From Candidatus Latescibacterota bacterium (GTDB taxonomy: Bacteria > Latescibacterota > 4484-107), in NCBI GenBank assembly GCA_030613045.1, contig JAUWMS010000020.1, positions 1 to 12,570 on the forward strand: a stretch of 12,570 nucleotides of DNA, read 5' to 3'. Position numbers and translations under genes: made by a program. Position 1 is the first letter of the stretch. Each line of letters starts with the position of its first letter. This document shows positions 1-6,392 of this stretch, piece by piece. The notes beneath the pieces were generated by a model. The model was not told where the DNA came from and did not search any database. It was given only the letters and a program-made list of their open reading frames with translations.

Positions 1-426
1 GATATACCCCTTGAACTGCTTTCTCCTAAGAAGTTCGGCAATCGCGTTGATGCGCTCCATCGTCCCGTCGGGCGTGCCGATGATCCCGCTGGACAGGAAG
101 ATCCCCTGAACCCGGCGCGCGCGGTAGTACTCGAAAAAGGCCTTGACCAGCTCCTCGGGCTCGCGGGTGCATCTTCGGGGATCGCACCCCGCCCGCAGGG
201 GACAATATTTGCAATCGCTCACGCACACGTTGGAGATCAGCGTTTTGAGCAAAAAGGTTTTTCGTCCGTTGGGAAGCGCGACCGGATAGATCCATTTGTC
301 CTCTTTCGAACGATGACGGCGATCCGCATCGCTGGATCCGCAGGCGCACGCCAGATCGTATTGCGAATCCCGCGAAAGGATGGAAAGCTTTTCCGTGGTA
401 TCCGGGGTTTTCTGAATTCCGACCAT
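1..426 (-). CDS. Radical SAM protein, putative DNA modification/repair type (3'-truncated by window edge)
   Basis: Only the first 142 codons are in the window; the gene runs off the left edge. Residues C68, C72 and C75 form a CX3CX2C radical SAM motif (sequence CVSDCKYC), which would bind the 4Fe-4S cluster that cleaves S-adenosylmethionine. The order of landmarks is an N-terminal KLSILSRDSQYD segment, then CACGSS (C27, C29), then the cluster motif, then FLSSGIIGTPDGTMERI (about 110-126). This matches my recollection of the family called 'putative DNA modification/repair radical SAM protein', which is usually paired with a uracil-DNA-glycosylase-like gene. That partner would lie outside the window, beyond position 1. 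The ATG at 426 has a GGAGG Shine-Dalgarno 8 nt upstream. Extra cysteines C81 and C86 follow the motif. The family call is strong; the true substrate is unknown. Confidence 0.85.
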   Translation of the reverse strand, partial: MVGIQKTPDTTEKLSILSRDSQYDLACACGSSDADRRHRSKEDKWIYPVALPNGRKTFLLKTLISNVCVSDCKYCPLRAGCDPRRCTREPEELVKAFFEYYRARRVQGIFLSSGIIGTPDGTMERINAIAELLRRKQFKGYI

Positions 427-462
427 TCCAAAAACCTCCGAGCGTTTCCTCGATTCCGAATA

Positions 463-623
463 AGAGTCTATCCGAAAACGGCCTTTGTGCGCTTTCAAGG
501 TCGTCCTGATCCCTTCGACTGCGCTCAGGGCGAACTCCGTGAAGAACCGTGGTTTTGGAAGGGCGAGATTCTTCATTGCACCCAGAATGACACGGACGAG
601 ACTGATGTTTTCGGATAGACTCT
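463..623. repeat. 161-bp element bounded by 17-bp perfect inverted repeats (MITE/REP-like)
   Basis: AGAGTCTATCCGAAAAC at 463-479 is exactly complementary to GTTTTCGGATAGACTCT at 607-623. The interior holds words such as CCTTCGACTGCGCTCAGG and AGATTCTTCATTGC, which resemble intergenic repeats seen widely in environmental bacterial genomes. Chance reading frames through it encode peptides like PFDCAQGEL, which are familiar database artefacts. I see no clean target-site duplication. It begins 37 bp upstream of the radical SAM start codon, so on the minus strand it would be read just before that gene. Confidence 0.7.
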
Positions 624-811
624 AAGAGACCCATTCCAATATACTCATTCCATTTGGAAAAGCAAGAAAAAATGAGTGGATTCCGATCCCCCTGCCCGAT
701 GTTTTTTCAGGCCCCCGCGATACAGGGGATCGAACCGCTCGAAGCCTGCAAATTGTGTGGCTCAGCGCACGGCTGAAGGCTGATTTTACAAGTCTCAACT
801 TTCTAACCTCT
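624..811. other. Intergenic stretch, no gene recognised
   Basis: This lies between the inverted-repeat element and the PIG-L stop codon. I see no gene. It contains short dyads: ACTCATT (643-649) with AATGAGT (671-677), and nested CAGG/CCTG and CCCC/GGGG pairings around 709-748 that could form an imperfect hairpin. Neither strand has a T-run directly after the hairpin, so I do not call a Rho-independent terminator. A GGTTCGATCCC word on the minus strand here resembles a tRNA T-arm, but no tRNA can be folded around it. Confidence 0.5.
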
Positions 812-1498
812 CTACGAGATTGGCGGGAAGTCCGACAACTCGGTCCGATCTGTGATCCAGAATCGCTCCGTATGCCGCTCGCCGGCCTCGTTCATGCGCT
901 GCGCCTCCTCCAGAAACTGCGCTTTCGTGCGTCCGAACAGCACCTGCTGGGACTCCTGAGTGGCCAGAGCTTCCGGACGCTTATGGGCGGTCTTGCTCAC
1001 GTCGAAGACGATGGACGGAAGCGCAAGCCCTTCGGTGGCTTTGTAGTAGAAGAGATGGGGCGTTTTCCACGGGGAGCCAAGCTCCGTGGCTACGGGCTGT
1101 CCTGCGTGCCACGTCGCCTCTACGGAAAGGTCGTGGGTGGCCACGTGATCGCGATGCCGATCCACGGGGCCGTGGGTGAAGATGGCTTCGGGACGCACCT
1201 CCCGGATCGCCTGAATACATCGCTTCAGGGTCTCCTTGGTGTTCACCAAACCCATGTCCGGAATGTCAAAGGCAATCCGACGGGCGATGCCCAGCACCTC
1301 ATCGCAGGCGGCCATCTCCTTGCGCCGTAGTTCCACGATCTGATCCCGCATCTTGGGATGGGGATAGCCTTCGGATCCGTTGGTGAAAATCGCCACCACG
1401 ACCTGTACGCCCTGTGCAGACAGCTTGGCCATCGTCCCTGCCATCCGAATTTCATCGTCTGGGTGTGCTCCGAATACGAGGATGCGCGTGTAGTTCAT
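812..1498 (-). CDS. PIG-L/LmbE family N-deacetylase
   Basis: This 228-residue protein is a typical single-domain PIG-L (LmbE) zinc-dependent deacetylase. It starts with a Rossmann-like strand, RILVFGAHPDDE. The HPDD motif at residues 12-15 gives the metal ligand H12 and catalytic D14/D15, and the second signature HRDH at 115-118 supplies the later metal-binding His. The family removes N-acetyl groups from sugars, such as GlcNAc linked to inositol or malate in mycothiol or bacillithiol synthesis. The length is close to the bacillithiol BshB enzymes, but nothing nearby (no glycosyltransferase, no BshC) fixes the substrate. The ATG at 1498 is preceded by AAGGA with about 6 nt spacing. It reads in the same direction as rarA, which ends 169 bp upstream. 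No signal peptide is visible, so it is likely cytoplasmic. The fold is secure; the substrate is unknown. Confidence 0.88.
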   Translation of the reverse strand: MNYTRILVFGAHPDDEIRMAGTMAKLSAQGVQVVVAIFTNGSEGYPHPKMRDQIVELRRKEMAACDEVLGIARRIAFDIPDMGLVNTKETLKRCIQAIREVRPEAIFTHGPVDRHRDHVATHDLSVEATWHAGQPVATELGSPWKTPHLFYYKATEGLALPSIVFDVSKTAHKRPEALATQESQQVLFGRTKAQFLEEAQRMNEAGERHTERFWITDRTELSDFPPIS

Positions 1499-1667
1499 GT
1501 TCCGTCCTTCGGAAAAGATGTGGAGTTCGTGATCTGTGCGGTCAATTTAGTGTTCCTACATATAATGGTCTTTGAGTCGAACCTATAAACTTGGGGCCTG
1601 ACTTTCTGTTCAGACATTCCCCCTCTCCTTATTCTCCCCTATCCCTCGAATGGCAAAACACGGCCAC

Positions 1668-3011
1668 TCACGAGTCTCCCTTTCGCTTTCTGCGCTCCCA
1701 CCATGCCAGCCGCTCTTTGATCTTGCGCTCGAATCCGTATTCGGTTGGTGTATAGTATTTTTGTCCCTTCAACCGCTCCGGGAGGAACTCCTGACCGGCA
1801 TAATGGTCTTCGGCGTCGTGGTCGTATTGGTAGCCCGCTCCGTATCCTAGGTCTTTCATCAACCCCGTGGGCGCATTACGGATGTGCATGGGCACGGGGA
1901 GATGGCCGGATTTGCGGACTTCGGACCGGGCTTGGTCCAGGGCAACGTAAGCGGCGTTGCTTTTGGGAGCCGTGGCGAGGTAGATGGCCGCCTGTGCGAG
2001 GGCTAACTCGCCTTCCGGAGAGCCGAGGAAATGGAAGGCATCGCGCGCTGCAATGGTTACAGAGAGGGCCTGGGGATCGGCGTTGCCCACGTCTTCGGAG
2101 GCAAAACGCACCATCCTACGGGCGATGTACAGGGGGTCTTCGCCGGCCTCCAGCATCCGGGCCAGCCAGTAGAGCGCGGCATCGGGATCGCTGCCCCGAA
2201 GGGATTTGTGGAACGCGGAGATGATGTTGTAGTGTTCGTCTCCGGACTTGTCGTAGGAGAGGACTTTGCGTTGGGCCGCCTGGCGAACCCGTTCGGCGGT
2301 GATCGGGCGGCGTCCGTTTACGTCCGGCTCGGTGCTTGTGGCGACGAATTCGAGCAGATTGAGGGCTCTGCGCGCATCCCCGTTTCCATAGTCCACAAGG
2401 GCATCCAGCGCATCCGGCTCCACATTCGGGGAGAGATCGGCGATGCCGCGCTCGTGATCCTCGAGGGCGCGTTGGACGATGGTCTTCAGTTCGTCCGCGT
2501 TCAGCCAGCTTAATACGAAGACCTGAGATCGGGAGAGCAAGGGGGCGTTCACTTCAAAGGAGGGATTTTCGGTGGTGGCTCCGATCAGGACGATGGTGCC
2601 GTTTTCGACGTGTGGAAGGAAGGCATCCTGCTGGGCTTTGTTGAAGCGGTGGATTTCGTCAATAAAAAGGAGGGTGCGCTGCTCGGAATAACGCTGCTCT
2701 TCCGCGGCCCGAGCAATGACTTCCTTGATCTCCTTGATCCCGGCGACCACCGCGCTGAAGGGCACGAACCGGGCCCGGGTCTCGTGGGCGATGATGTGCG
2801 CCAAAGAGGTTTTCCCCGTGCCGGGCGGCCCCCAGAGGATGAGGGAGCGGAGTTGGTCCTTCTCGATCATTGCCCGTAGCGGCGTGCCTTCGGAGAGGAT
2901 GGCGCGCTGCCCCACAAACTCGTCGAGCGTTCGGGGACGCATTCGATCCGCGAGGGGCGCGGAGCGGGATTCGGAAGGAAGCTCAGGCTGAGATGTCTCG
3001 AAGAGATCCAT
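1668..3011 (-). CDS. rarA: Replication-associated recombination protein A (RarA/MgsA), AAA+ ATPase
   Basis: This 447-residue protein is a full-length RarA/MgsA, the bacterial relative of eukaryotic WRNIP1 and a clamp-loader-like AAA+ ATPase acting at stalled or gapped replication forks. Seen in order are [11 protein letters not shown] (26-35), Walker A GPPGTGKT (61-68), Walker [13 protein letters not shown] (114-125), sensor 1 [10 protein letters not shown] (143-152), a candidate arginine finger in LLSRSQ (158-163), and sensor 2 [11 protein letters not shown] (about 211-221). After these come the family C-terminal helical region with ALYWLARML and [16 protein letters not shown], and the tail [18 protein letters not shown]. 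The ATG at 3011 has only a weak AGGT Shine-Dalgarno 6 nt upstream. Between this start and a MITE-like element lies a heptamer tandem repeat (3028-3066), so any rarA promoter must be at or upstream of that tract. Confidence 0.97.
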   Translation of the reverse strand: MDLFETSQPELPSESRSAPLADRMRPRTLDEFVGQRAILSEGTPLRAMIEKDQLRSLILWGPPGTGKTSLAHIIAHETRARFVPFSAVVAGIKEIKEVIARAAEEQRYSEQRTLLFIDEIHRFNKAQQDAFLPHVENGTIVLIGATTENPSFEVNAPLLSRSQVFVLSWLNADELKTIVQRALEDHERGIADLSPNVEPDALDALVDYGNGDARRALNLLEFVATSTEPDVNGRRPITAERVRQAAQRKVLSYDKSGDEHYNIISAFHKSLRGSDPDAALYWLARMLEAGEDPLYIARRMVRFASEDVGNADPQALSVTIAARDAFHFLGSPEGELALAQAAIYLATAPKSNAAYVALDQARSEVRKSGHLPVPMHIRNAPTGLMKDLGYGAGYQYDHDAEDHYAGQEFLPERLKGQKYYTPTEYGFERKIKERLAWWERRKRKGDS

Positions 3012-3027
3012 TAGCTACCTGTGGGAA

Positions 3028-3066
3028 ATGAAAAATGAAAAATGAAAAGTGAAAAATGAAAAATGA
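3028..3066. repeat. Heptamer tandem repeat (ATGAAAA)5
   Basis: Five consecutive 7-bp units read ATGAAAA (the fourth is GTGAAAA), followed by a partial ATGA. The tract sits 17 bp upstream of the rarA start codon and could be prone to slippage. It does not enter the coding sequence. Confidence 0.9.
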
Positions 3067-3117
3067 CATAGGAAACATCATGTTAGCGAAGGGCCGTTTC
3101 TGCCGAAGCTTACTTAG

Positions 3118-3401
3118 CCTGCATTATTCATAAACTTCAGCTATGAAGGCCGGAAACTCAGGAGGCCGAATAAACCCGTAAACGGGTAACTCCGCCCCCC
3201 GATGAGCCGGAGGCCATTAGAGAGACGGAGTTCCCGCGGTAGCGGTTTATACCCTGCTTTATTCGCAAATCTGTGAGTTGATGCCCAGTTTCAGGCTTTA
3301 CTCAAGCCTTCTCGAAAACTAAGTTTTGAGACCAAAAAATTAAAATGCCTTGGGACACAAGTGTAAGGAAGAGTTCTGTCCGAATTCATGAATAATGCAG
3401 G
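3118..3401. mobile_element. 284-bp MITE-like non-autonomous element with 14-bp terminal inverted repeats and TTAG target duplication
   Basis: The left end CCTGCATTATTCAT (3118-3131) is exactly complementary to the right end ATGAATAATGCAGG (3388-3401). Directly outside both ends lies TTAG (3114-3117 and 3402-3405), a perfect 4-bp direct repeat, as expected of a target-site duplication. The interior has no coding potential but is structured: a hairpin ACCCG-TAAA-CGGGT (3174-3187), then AACTCCG (3188-3194) able to pair with CGGAGTT (3226-3232). It lies between the LVIVD gene and rarA. Ends beginning CC and a 4-bp duplication are compatible with mobilisation by an IS1380-type transposase, but that family call is inference only; no transposase gene is in the window. 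Confidence 0.85.
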
Positions 3402-3435
3402 TTAGCAACCTATCGTTGCCATCTGAAGCCTCCTT

Positions 3436-4509
3436 TCACTTAAAACGGACTTTTATCCAGCCCCATGTTGATGGAGTCATTTGCATCTCAATGACTGTGA
3501 GATCATAAACTTTGAGTAGAGAAGAGGCACCTATGTAAGCACAGTCTCCCGAGACACAAATGGACGCGCCTCCCAATGGGAGCTGATCTTCTTCCCCTCT
3601 TGCAACCTCGCGGGGATTAGCGACATCGGAGATGTCAAATACCGAAAAGTAAGCGCTGAGGAGGATATAGGCATAAGGCTCTGACTCTGAAATAACGAAA
3701 TCCATCCCTGTGCATAGATGCTGCGTGAAAGAACTCTGCATAAGAGGGTTCGAAATTTCTGATACATCCACAATGGAAAAAGTATATTGGAGAGGAACAG
3801 ACCATCCGTATTTGGATGCTAGATAAGCATAGGAACCCGAGACTGCAATCTTATCACCGTAATCGCCCGGAAGATCATAATGGCTGACCTGGTAAGGACG
3901 GGTGGGATTAGAAATATCCACTATCCAAAACCCACTCTCACCAGCGACAAAAGCATAAGGATATGTAATGTCGATATCTGAGGCCCCGCCAGGCAAATGA
4001 CAGTAGCCTACTTCTTGAGGCCCCGAGATATCCGAAATATCTATTACCCAAAGGCCTTCTTGGGAGGCTACATAAGCGTTAACACCCGAAATAGAGATCC
4101 CATTGAACGCTTTAAAAAGATCATGGTGCGTCACCTTCGGATCTATCGGGTTAGAAATGTCTATTATCTCAAGACCCCCATGGAGTTCAGGGGTCCCAGC
4201 CTGAGCATGGAGATATTCGTTCCACACTAAAAAAACATAAGGATCAGAAAACGTCATATCGTAGATATGAGCCTGAATGGGTAAGTCCGTTTCACTTATG
4301 ATGGCAGGAGAGTGAGGATTAGAGATGTCAATGACATAAAACCTCGGCTCCTGCCAGCCCAAGGCATAGAGATAGCCGTTTCCACAGATAAGCTGACTGA
4401 AGCCTTGCTCCAAAGACCCTACAAGTTTTACCTTGTCAGCAACCGCATCTGAGAAAATCCCACTCAACAGGATAAATAACAACGTGATGAATATCCTCAT
4501 GAATCTCAT
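3436..4509 (-). CDS. Secreted LVIVD-repeat beta-propeller protein
   Basis: This 357-residue exported protein has a Sec signal peptide: a basic start MRFMRIF, a hydrophobic core to about residue 18, and a likely cleavage after AVA at 22-24. The mature part consists of repeats of the LVIVD type (core pattern hydrophobic-x-I/V-x-DISNP), seen at about 57-65, 113-121, 153-164, 194-202, 244-255 and 288-299, with a degenerate copy at 331-342. Such repeats build a six- or seven-bladed beta-propeller, usually on the cell surface or in the periplasm, with no known enzymatic activity. The C-terminal tail TPSTWGWIKVRFK resembles a short TWG-x-IK tail that I recall on exported proteins of some candidate phyla; its function is unknown. 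The ATG at 4509 has AGGGGAG about 7 nt upstream. Base composition is clearly more AT-rich than the flanking housekeeping genes, which suggests a different history. No partner gene is evident. Confidence 0.85.
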   Translation of the reverse strand: MRFMRIFITLLFILLSGIFSDAVADKVKLVGSLEQGFSQLICGNGYLYALGWQEPRFYVIDISNPHSPAIISETDLPIQAHIYDMTFSDPYVFLVWNEYLHAQAGTPELHGGLEIIDISNPIDPKVTHHDLFKAFNGISISGVNAYVASQEGLWVIDISDISGPQEVGYCHLPGGASDIDITYPYAFVAGESGFWIVDISNPTRPYQVSHYDLPGDYGDKIAVSGSYAYLASKYGWSVPLQYTFSIVDVSEISNPLMQSSFTQHLCTGMDFVISESEPYAYILLSAYFSVFDISDVANPREVARGEEDQLPLGGASICVSGDCAYIGASSLLKVYDLTVIEMQMTPSTWGWIKVRFK

Positions 4510-4606
4510 CTTATTTCTCCCCTTGCTTTTTACGTTCCTCCGCCGCTCTCAAAACACACGCCACATTTCGAAGCATGCCCGAAAGACACCTCACCAAACC
4601 GCTTTG

Positions 4607-4627
4607 TTTTACGCCTCACGTTTTACG
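4607..4627. repeat. Heptamer repeat TTTTACG-CCTCACG-TTTTACG
   Basis: Three consecutive 7-bp units overlap the 3' end of mnmA, covering its stop codon and the preceding base pair. On the coding strand this reads as CGTAAAA-type heptamers. It belongs to the same class of short tandem repeat seen elsewhere in this window. Confidence 0.65.
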
Positions 4628-5696
4628 CGGTTTCTTCTCTGTCAGCGGCTTCGATAATTCCACCGCCTACCACCACATCGCCCTCATAAAACACCACCGA
4701 TTGGCCGGGCGTGACGGCCCATTGGGGGGTATCGAAGCGTACGCGGACGTTGCCGTTATCCAACGGCGTGATGGCGGCCGGAGCGGCTTCGTGGTTGGAG
4801 CGGATCTGGGCGCGCGCGCACAACGGCGCTTTTGGCTGTTGAACTGCGATCCAGTTCAGGTGCTCGGCAATAAGTTCCCGGCTCAACACGTCGTCTCGTT
4901 CGCCCACCCACAGCGTATTGGTGGAGGGATCTATCCGCGTGACGTAGATCGGATGGCCCACCGCAATCAGGCCCTTCCGCTGTCCGATGGTATAAAATGC
5001 AAGACCCTGATGGGTTCCAAGGACACGCCCCGCCTGATCTTTAATCGGCCCCTTCTCAAATTTTTCTCTAAGCCTTTCGCGCAGGAAGCGTCCGTAATCG
5101 TTATCGGGGATAAAGCAAATCTCCTGACTCTCGCGCTGGAGGGTGCCCTTCAGATGGAGAACCCTCGCTCGGTCCCGAACGTCCGATTTTCGCATCGCGC
5201 CGATCGGAAGCAAGGCTCGGGAGAGCACCTTTTGATCCAATTTCCACAGCACGTAGGATTGGTCTTTGGTCGGATCCGCGCCGCGCAGGAGGATGAAACG
5301 ATTCATGGAAGCGTCCCATCGGACCCGGGCATAGTGCCCCGTAGCCACAGTTCGCGCATTTAGGGCCTCGGCCTGTTCGAGCAGGATCCGCCACTTGATG
5401 CGGGGGTTGCAGAGGACGCAGGGATTGGGCGTGCGCCCGCTCGCATACACTTCGATGAACTCCCGAATTACCAAGGTCTCGAACTCGTTCCGGAAGTCCA
5501 CCACATTGTGCGCGATCCCCAAGGTCTGACAAATTCTCCGGGCCGCGTCTATGGCCTCCCCGGCGCAACCGCTCTCGTCGTCGAACAGGCGCATCGTAAT
5601 CCCGACCACGCGATAGCCTTGCTCTTTGAGCAGGACGGCTGCTATGGAGCTGTCCACGCCGCCGCTCATAGCGAGGAGGACGGTTTCTTGAGTCAT
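4623..5696 (-). CDS. mnmA: tRNA-uridine 2-sulfurtransferase MnmA
   Basis: MnmA (357 residues) adds sulfur at C2 of wobble uridine 34 in tRNAs for Lys, Glu and Gln, using ATP to adenylate the base and persulfide sulfur that comes from IscS. The PP-loop SGGVDSS is at 11-17, the catalytic Cys C93 lies in TPNPCVLCN, and the second catalytic Cys C194 lies in SQEICFIPD. KDQSYVLW (144-151) and the C-terminal beta-barrel with YTIGQRKGL complete the family pattern. The start chosen is the ATG at 5696, which has AAGGA 6 nt upstream. An upstream ATG at 5702 is too close to that site. A longer in-frame extension to 5786 would translate a low-complexity hexamer repeat and is rejected. It is the last gene of the iscRSU-mnmA group, 161 bp after iscU, so the sulfur donor and acceptor are encoded together. 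Confidence 0.96.
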   Translation of the reverse strand: MTQETVLLAMSGGVDSSIAAVLLKEQGYRVVGITMRLFDDESGCAGEAIDAARRICQTLGIAHNVVDFRNEFETLVIREFIEVYASGRTPNPCVLCNPRIKWRILLEQAEALNARTVATGHYARVRWDASMNRFILLRGADPTKDQSYVLWKLDQKVLSRALLPIGAMRKSDVRDRARVLHLKGTLQRESQEICFIPDNDYGRFLRERLREKFEKGPIKDQAGRVLGTHQGLAFYTIGQRKGLIAVGHPIYVTRIDPSTNTLWVGERDDVLSRELIAEHLNWIAVQQPKAPLCARAQIRSNHEAAPAAITPLDNGNVRVRFDTPQWAVTPGQSVVFYEGDVVVGGGIIEAADREETA

Positions 5697-5717
5697 CGCC
5701 ATTCCTTGTTGAAGGCA

Positions 5718-5795
5718 GGTAAAGGCTGGTAAAGGTAGAGGTAAAGAAAAAGGCAGAGGCAAAAGCAAAGACAGAGGCAAAAGCAAAGACAGAGA
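5718..5795. repeat. Purine-rich hexamer repeat tract (13 units of 6 bp)
   Basis: The stretch divides without remainder into thirteen 6-bp words of the type GGTAAA, TAAAGG, CAGAGG, CAAAAG and CAAAGA. It includes a perfect 18-bp duplication (5755-5772 and 5773-5790). It fills most of the iscU-mnmA gap. On the mnmA coding strand it is pyrimidine-rich and sits just upstream of the mnmA ribosome binding site. Confidence 0.85.
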
Positions 5796-5835
5796 AAAGA
5801 CCTCCTCCAGCCCGTGCGCGGAATGGATTCCCGAA

Positions 5836-5855
5836 CCGTGAGGTTCAGGTCACGG
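5836..5855 (-). other. Small hairpin just downstream of iscU
   Basis: CCGTGA (5836-5841) pairs with TCACGG (5850-5855) around an 8-nt loop, starting 2 bp after the iscU stop codon on the minus strand. No T-run follows, so it is not a standard Rho-independent terminator. It may be a weak processing or pausing structure, or chance. Confidence 0.3.
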
Positions 5856-5857
5856 CG

Positions 5858-6235
5858 TCAGGCGGGCGGCGCGTTTTTGGTCCGATAGTCCTCTATGGCT
5901 TTGTGCAGCGCATCCGCGGCGAGATTGGAGCAGTGCATTTTGTTGGGGGGCAATCCGTCCAGGGCTTCCGCCACATTTTTTCGGGTGACCCGTTCGGCCT
6001 CGTCGAGGGTTTTCCCCATAACCAATTCGGTCATCATGCTGCTGGTGGCAATGGCCGCGCCGCACCCGAAGGTCTGAAACTTGACGTCCTGAATGCGGTC
6101 GTCCCGCACCTTGATGTAGAGTTTCATGATATCCCCACACACGGGATTTCCCATCTCGCCTATTCCGTCCGCATCGGGGAGTTGTCCCACGTTGCGGGGA
6201 TGTTGAAAATGATCCATCACTTTTTCACTGTACAT
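5858..6235 (-). CDS. iscU: Fe-S cluster assembly scaffold IscU/NifU N-terminal type
   Basis: This 125-residue scaffold protein assembles 2Fe-2S clusters from sulfur delivered by IscS and hands them to target proteins in the cytoplasm. It has the three invariant cysteines C33 (NPVCGD), C58 (FGCGA) and C102 (MHCSNL), plus the conserved Asp D35. The opening MYSEKVMDHFQHPRNVG is the standard family N-terminus. It ends soon after the third Cys region and so lacks the ferredoxin-like and NfU domains of full-length NifU. The ATG at 6235 has GAGGGG 7 nt upstream; an upstream TTG in frame would place that site inside the gene and is rejected. It follows iscS after 157 bp, a gap mostly filled by a palindromic repeat, and precedes mnmA. 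No iscA, hscA, hscB or fdx gene is present between these genes. Confidence 0.96.
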   Translation of the reverse strand: MYSEKVMDHFQHPRNVGQLPDADGIGEMGNPVCGDIMKLYIKVRDDRIQDVKFQTFGCGAAIATSSMMTELVMGKTLDEAERVTRKNVAEALDGLPPNKMHCSNLAADALHKAIEDYRTKNAPPA

Positions 6236-6259
6236 TTTAATTCCCCTCAATTTTTATTG

Positions 6260-6380
6260 CACCGCAAAGGCGCAAAGGACGCGAAGAAAAGACAGTGGGA
6301 GGTAAAGGGTGGAGCGGAGGAACTCAATCTCAACTGTCACTTTGTTTGAATTTCTTTGCGCTCTTTGCGCCTTTGCGGTG
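6260..6380. repeat. Palindromic intergenic repeat, copy 1 (iscS-iscU gap)
   Basis: The left arm (6260-6289, beginning CACCGCAAAGGCGCAAAGGA) is complementary to the right arm (6351-6380, ending CTTTGCGCCTTTGCGGTG) at 27 of 30 positions. The arms are themselves built from GCAAAGG-type words. The 61-bp centre is unrelated to the centre of copy 2 at 8052-8189, apart from short GGTAAA-like words. It lies within the transcribed iscS-iscU interval and would form a long stem in mRNA. Confidence 0.88.
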
Positions 6381-6392
6381 GGATTCTATTTC

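Noticed and set aside
313..618. Plus-strand open frame containing PFDCAQGELR and ILHCTQNDT
   Set aside because: These peptides are typical chance translations of widespread intergenic repeats; the frame lies in the 463-623 element and overlaps the radical SAM gene.
26..634. Long minus-strand open frame of 202 codons at the left edge
   Set aside because: It is out of frame with the radical SAM gene, runs through the inverted-repeat element and shows no family motif; the partial radical SAM frame with CX3CX2C and a good ribosome site is clearly the real one.
705..750. Possible tRNA T-arm (GGTTCGATCCC on the minus strand)
   Set aside because: No acceptor, D or anticodon arms can be paired around it and the flanking 5-bp T-stem does not form.
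3140..3300. Possible riboswitch inside the MITE, suggested by its hairpins and GC-rich core
   Set aside because: I compared it by eye with c-di-GMP-I and cobalamin riboswitch consensus blocks on both strands and the conserved motifs are missing; it is also bounded by transposon-like ends.
5697..5786. Leu/Pro-rich N-terminal extension of MnmA resembling a signal peptide
   Set aside because: It is a translation of the hexamer repeat tract; MnmA is cytoplasmic and the ATG at 5696 has a proper Shine-Dalgarno.
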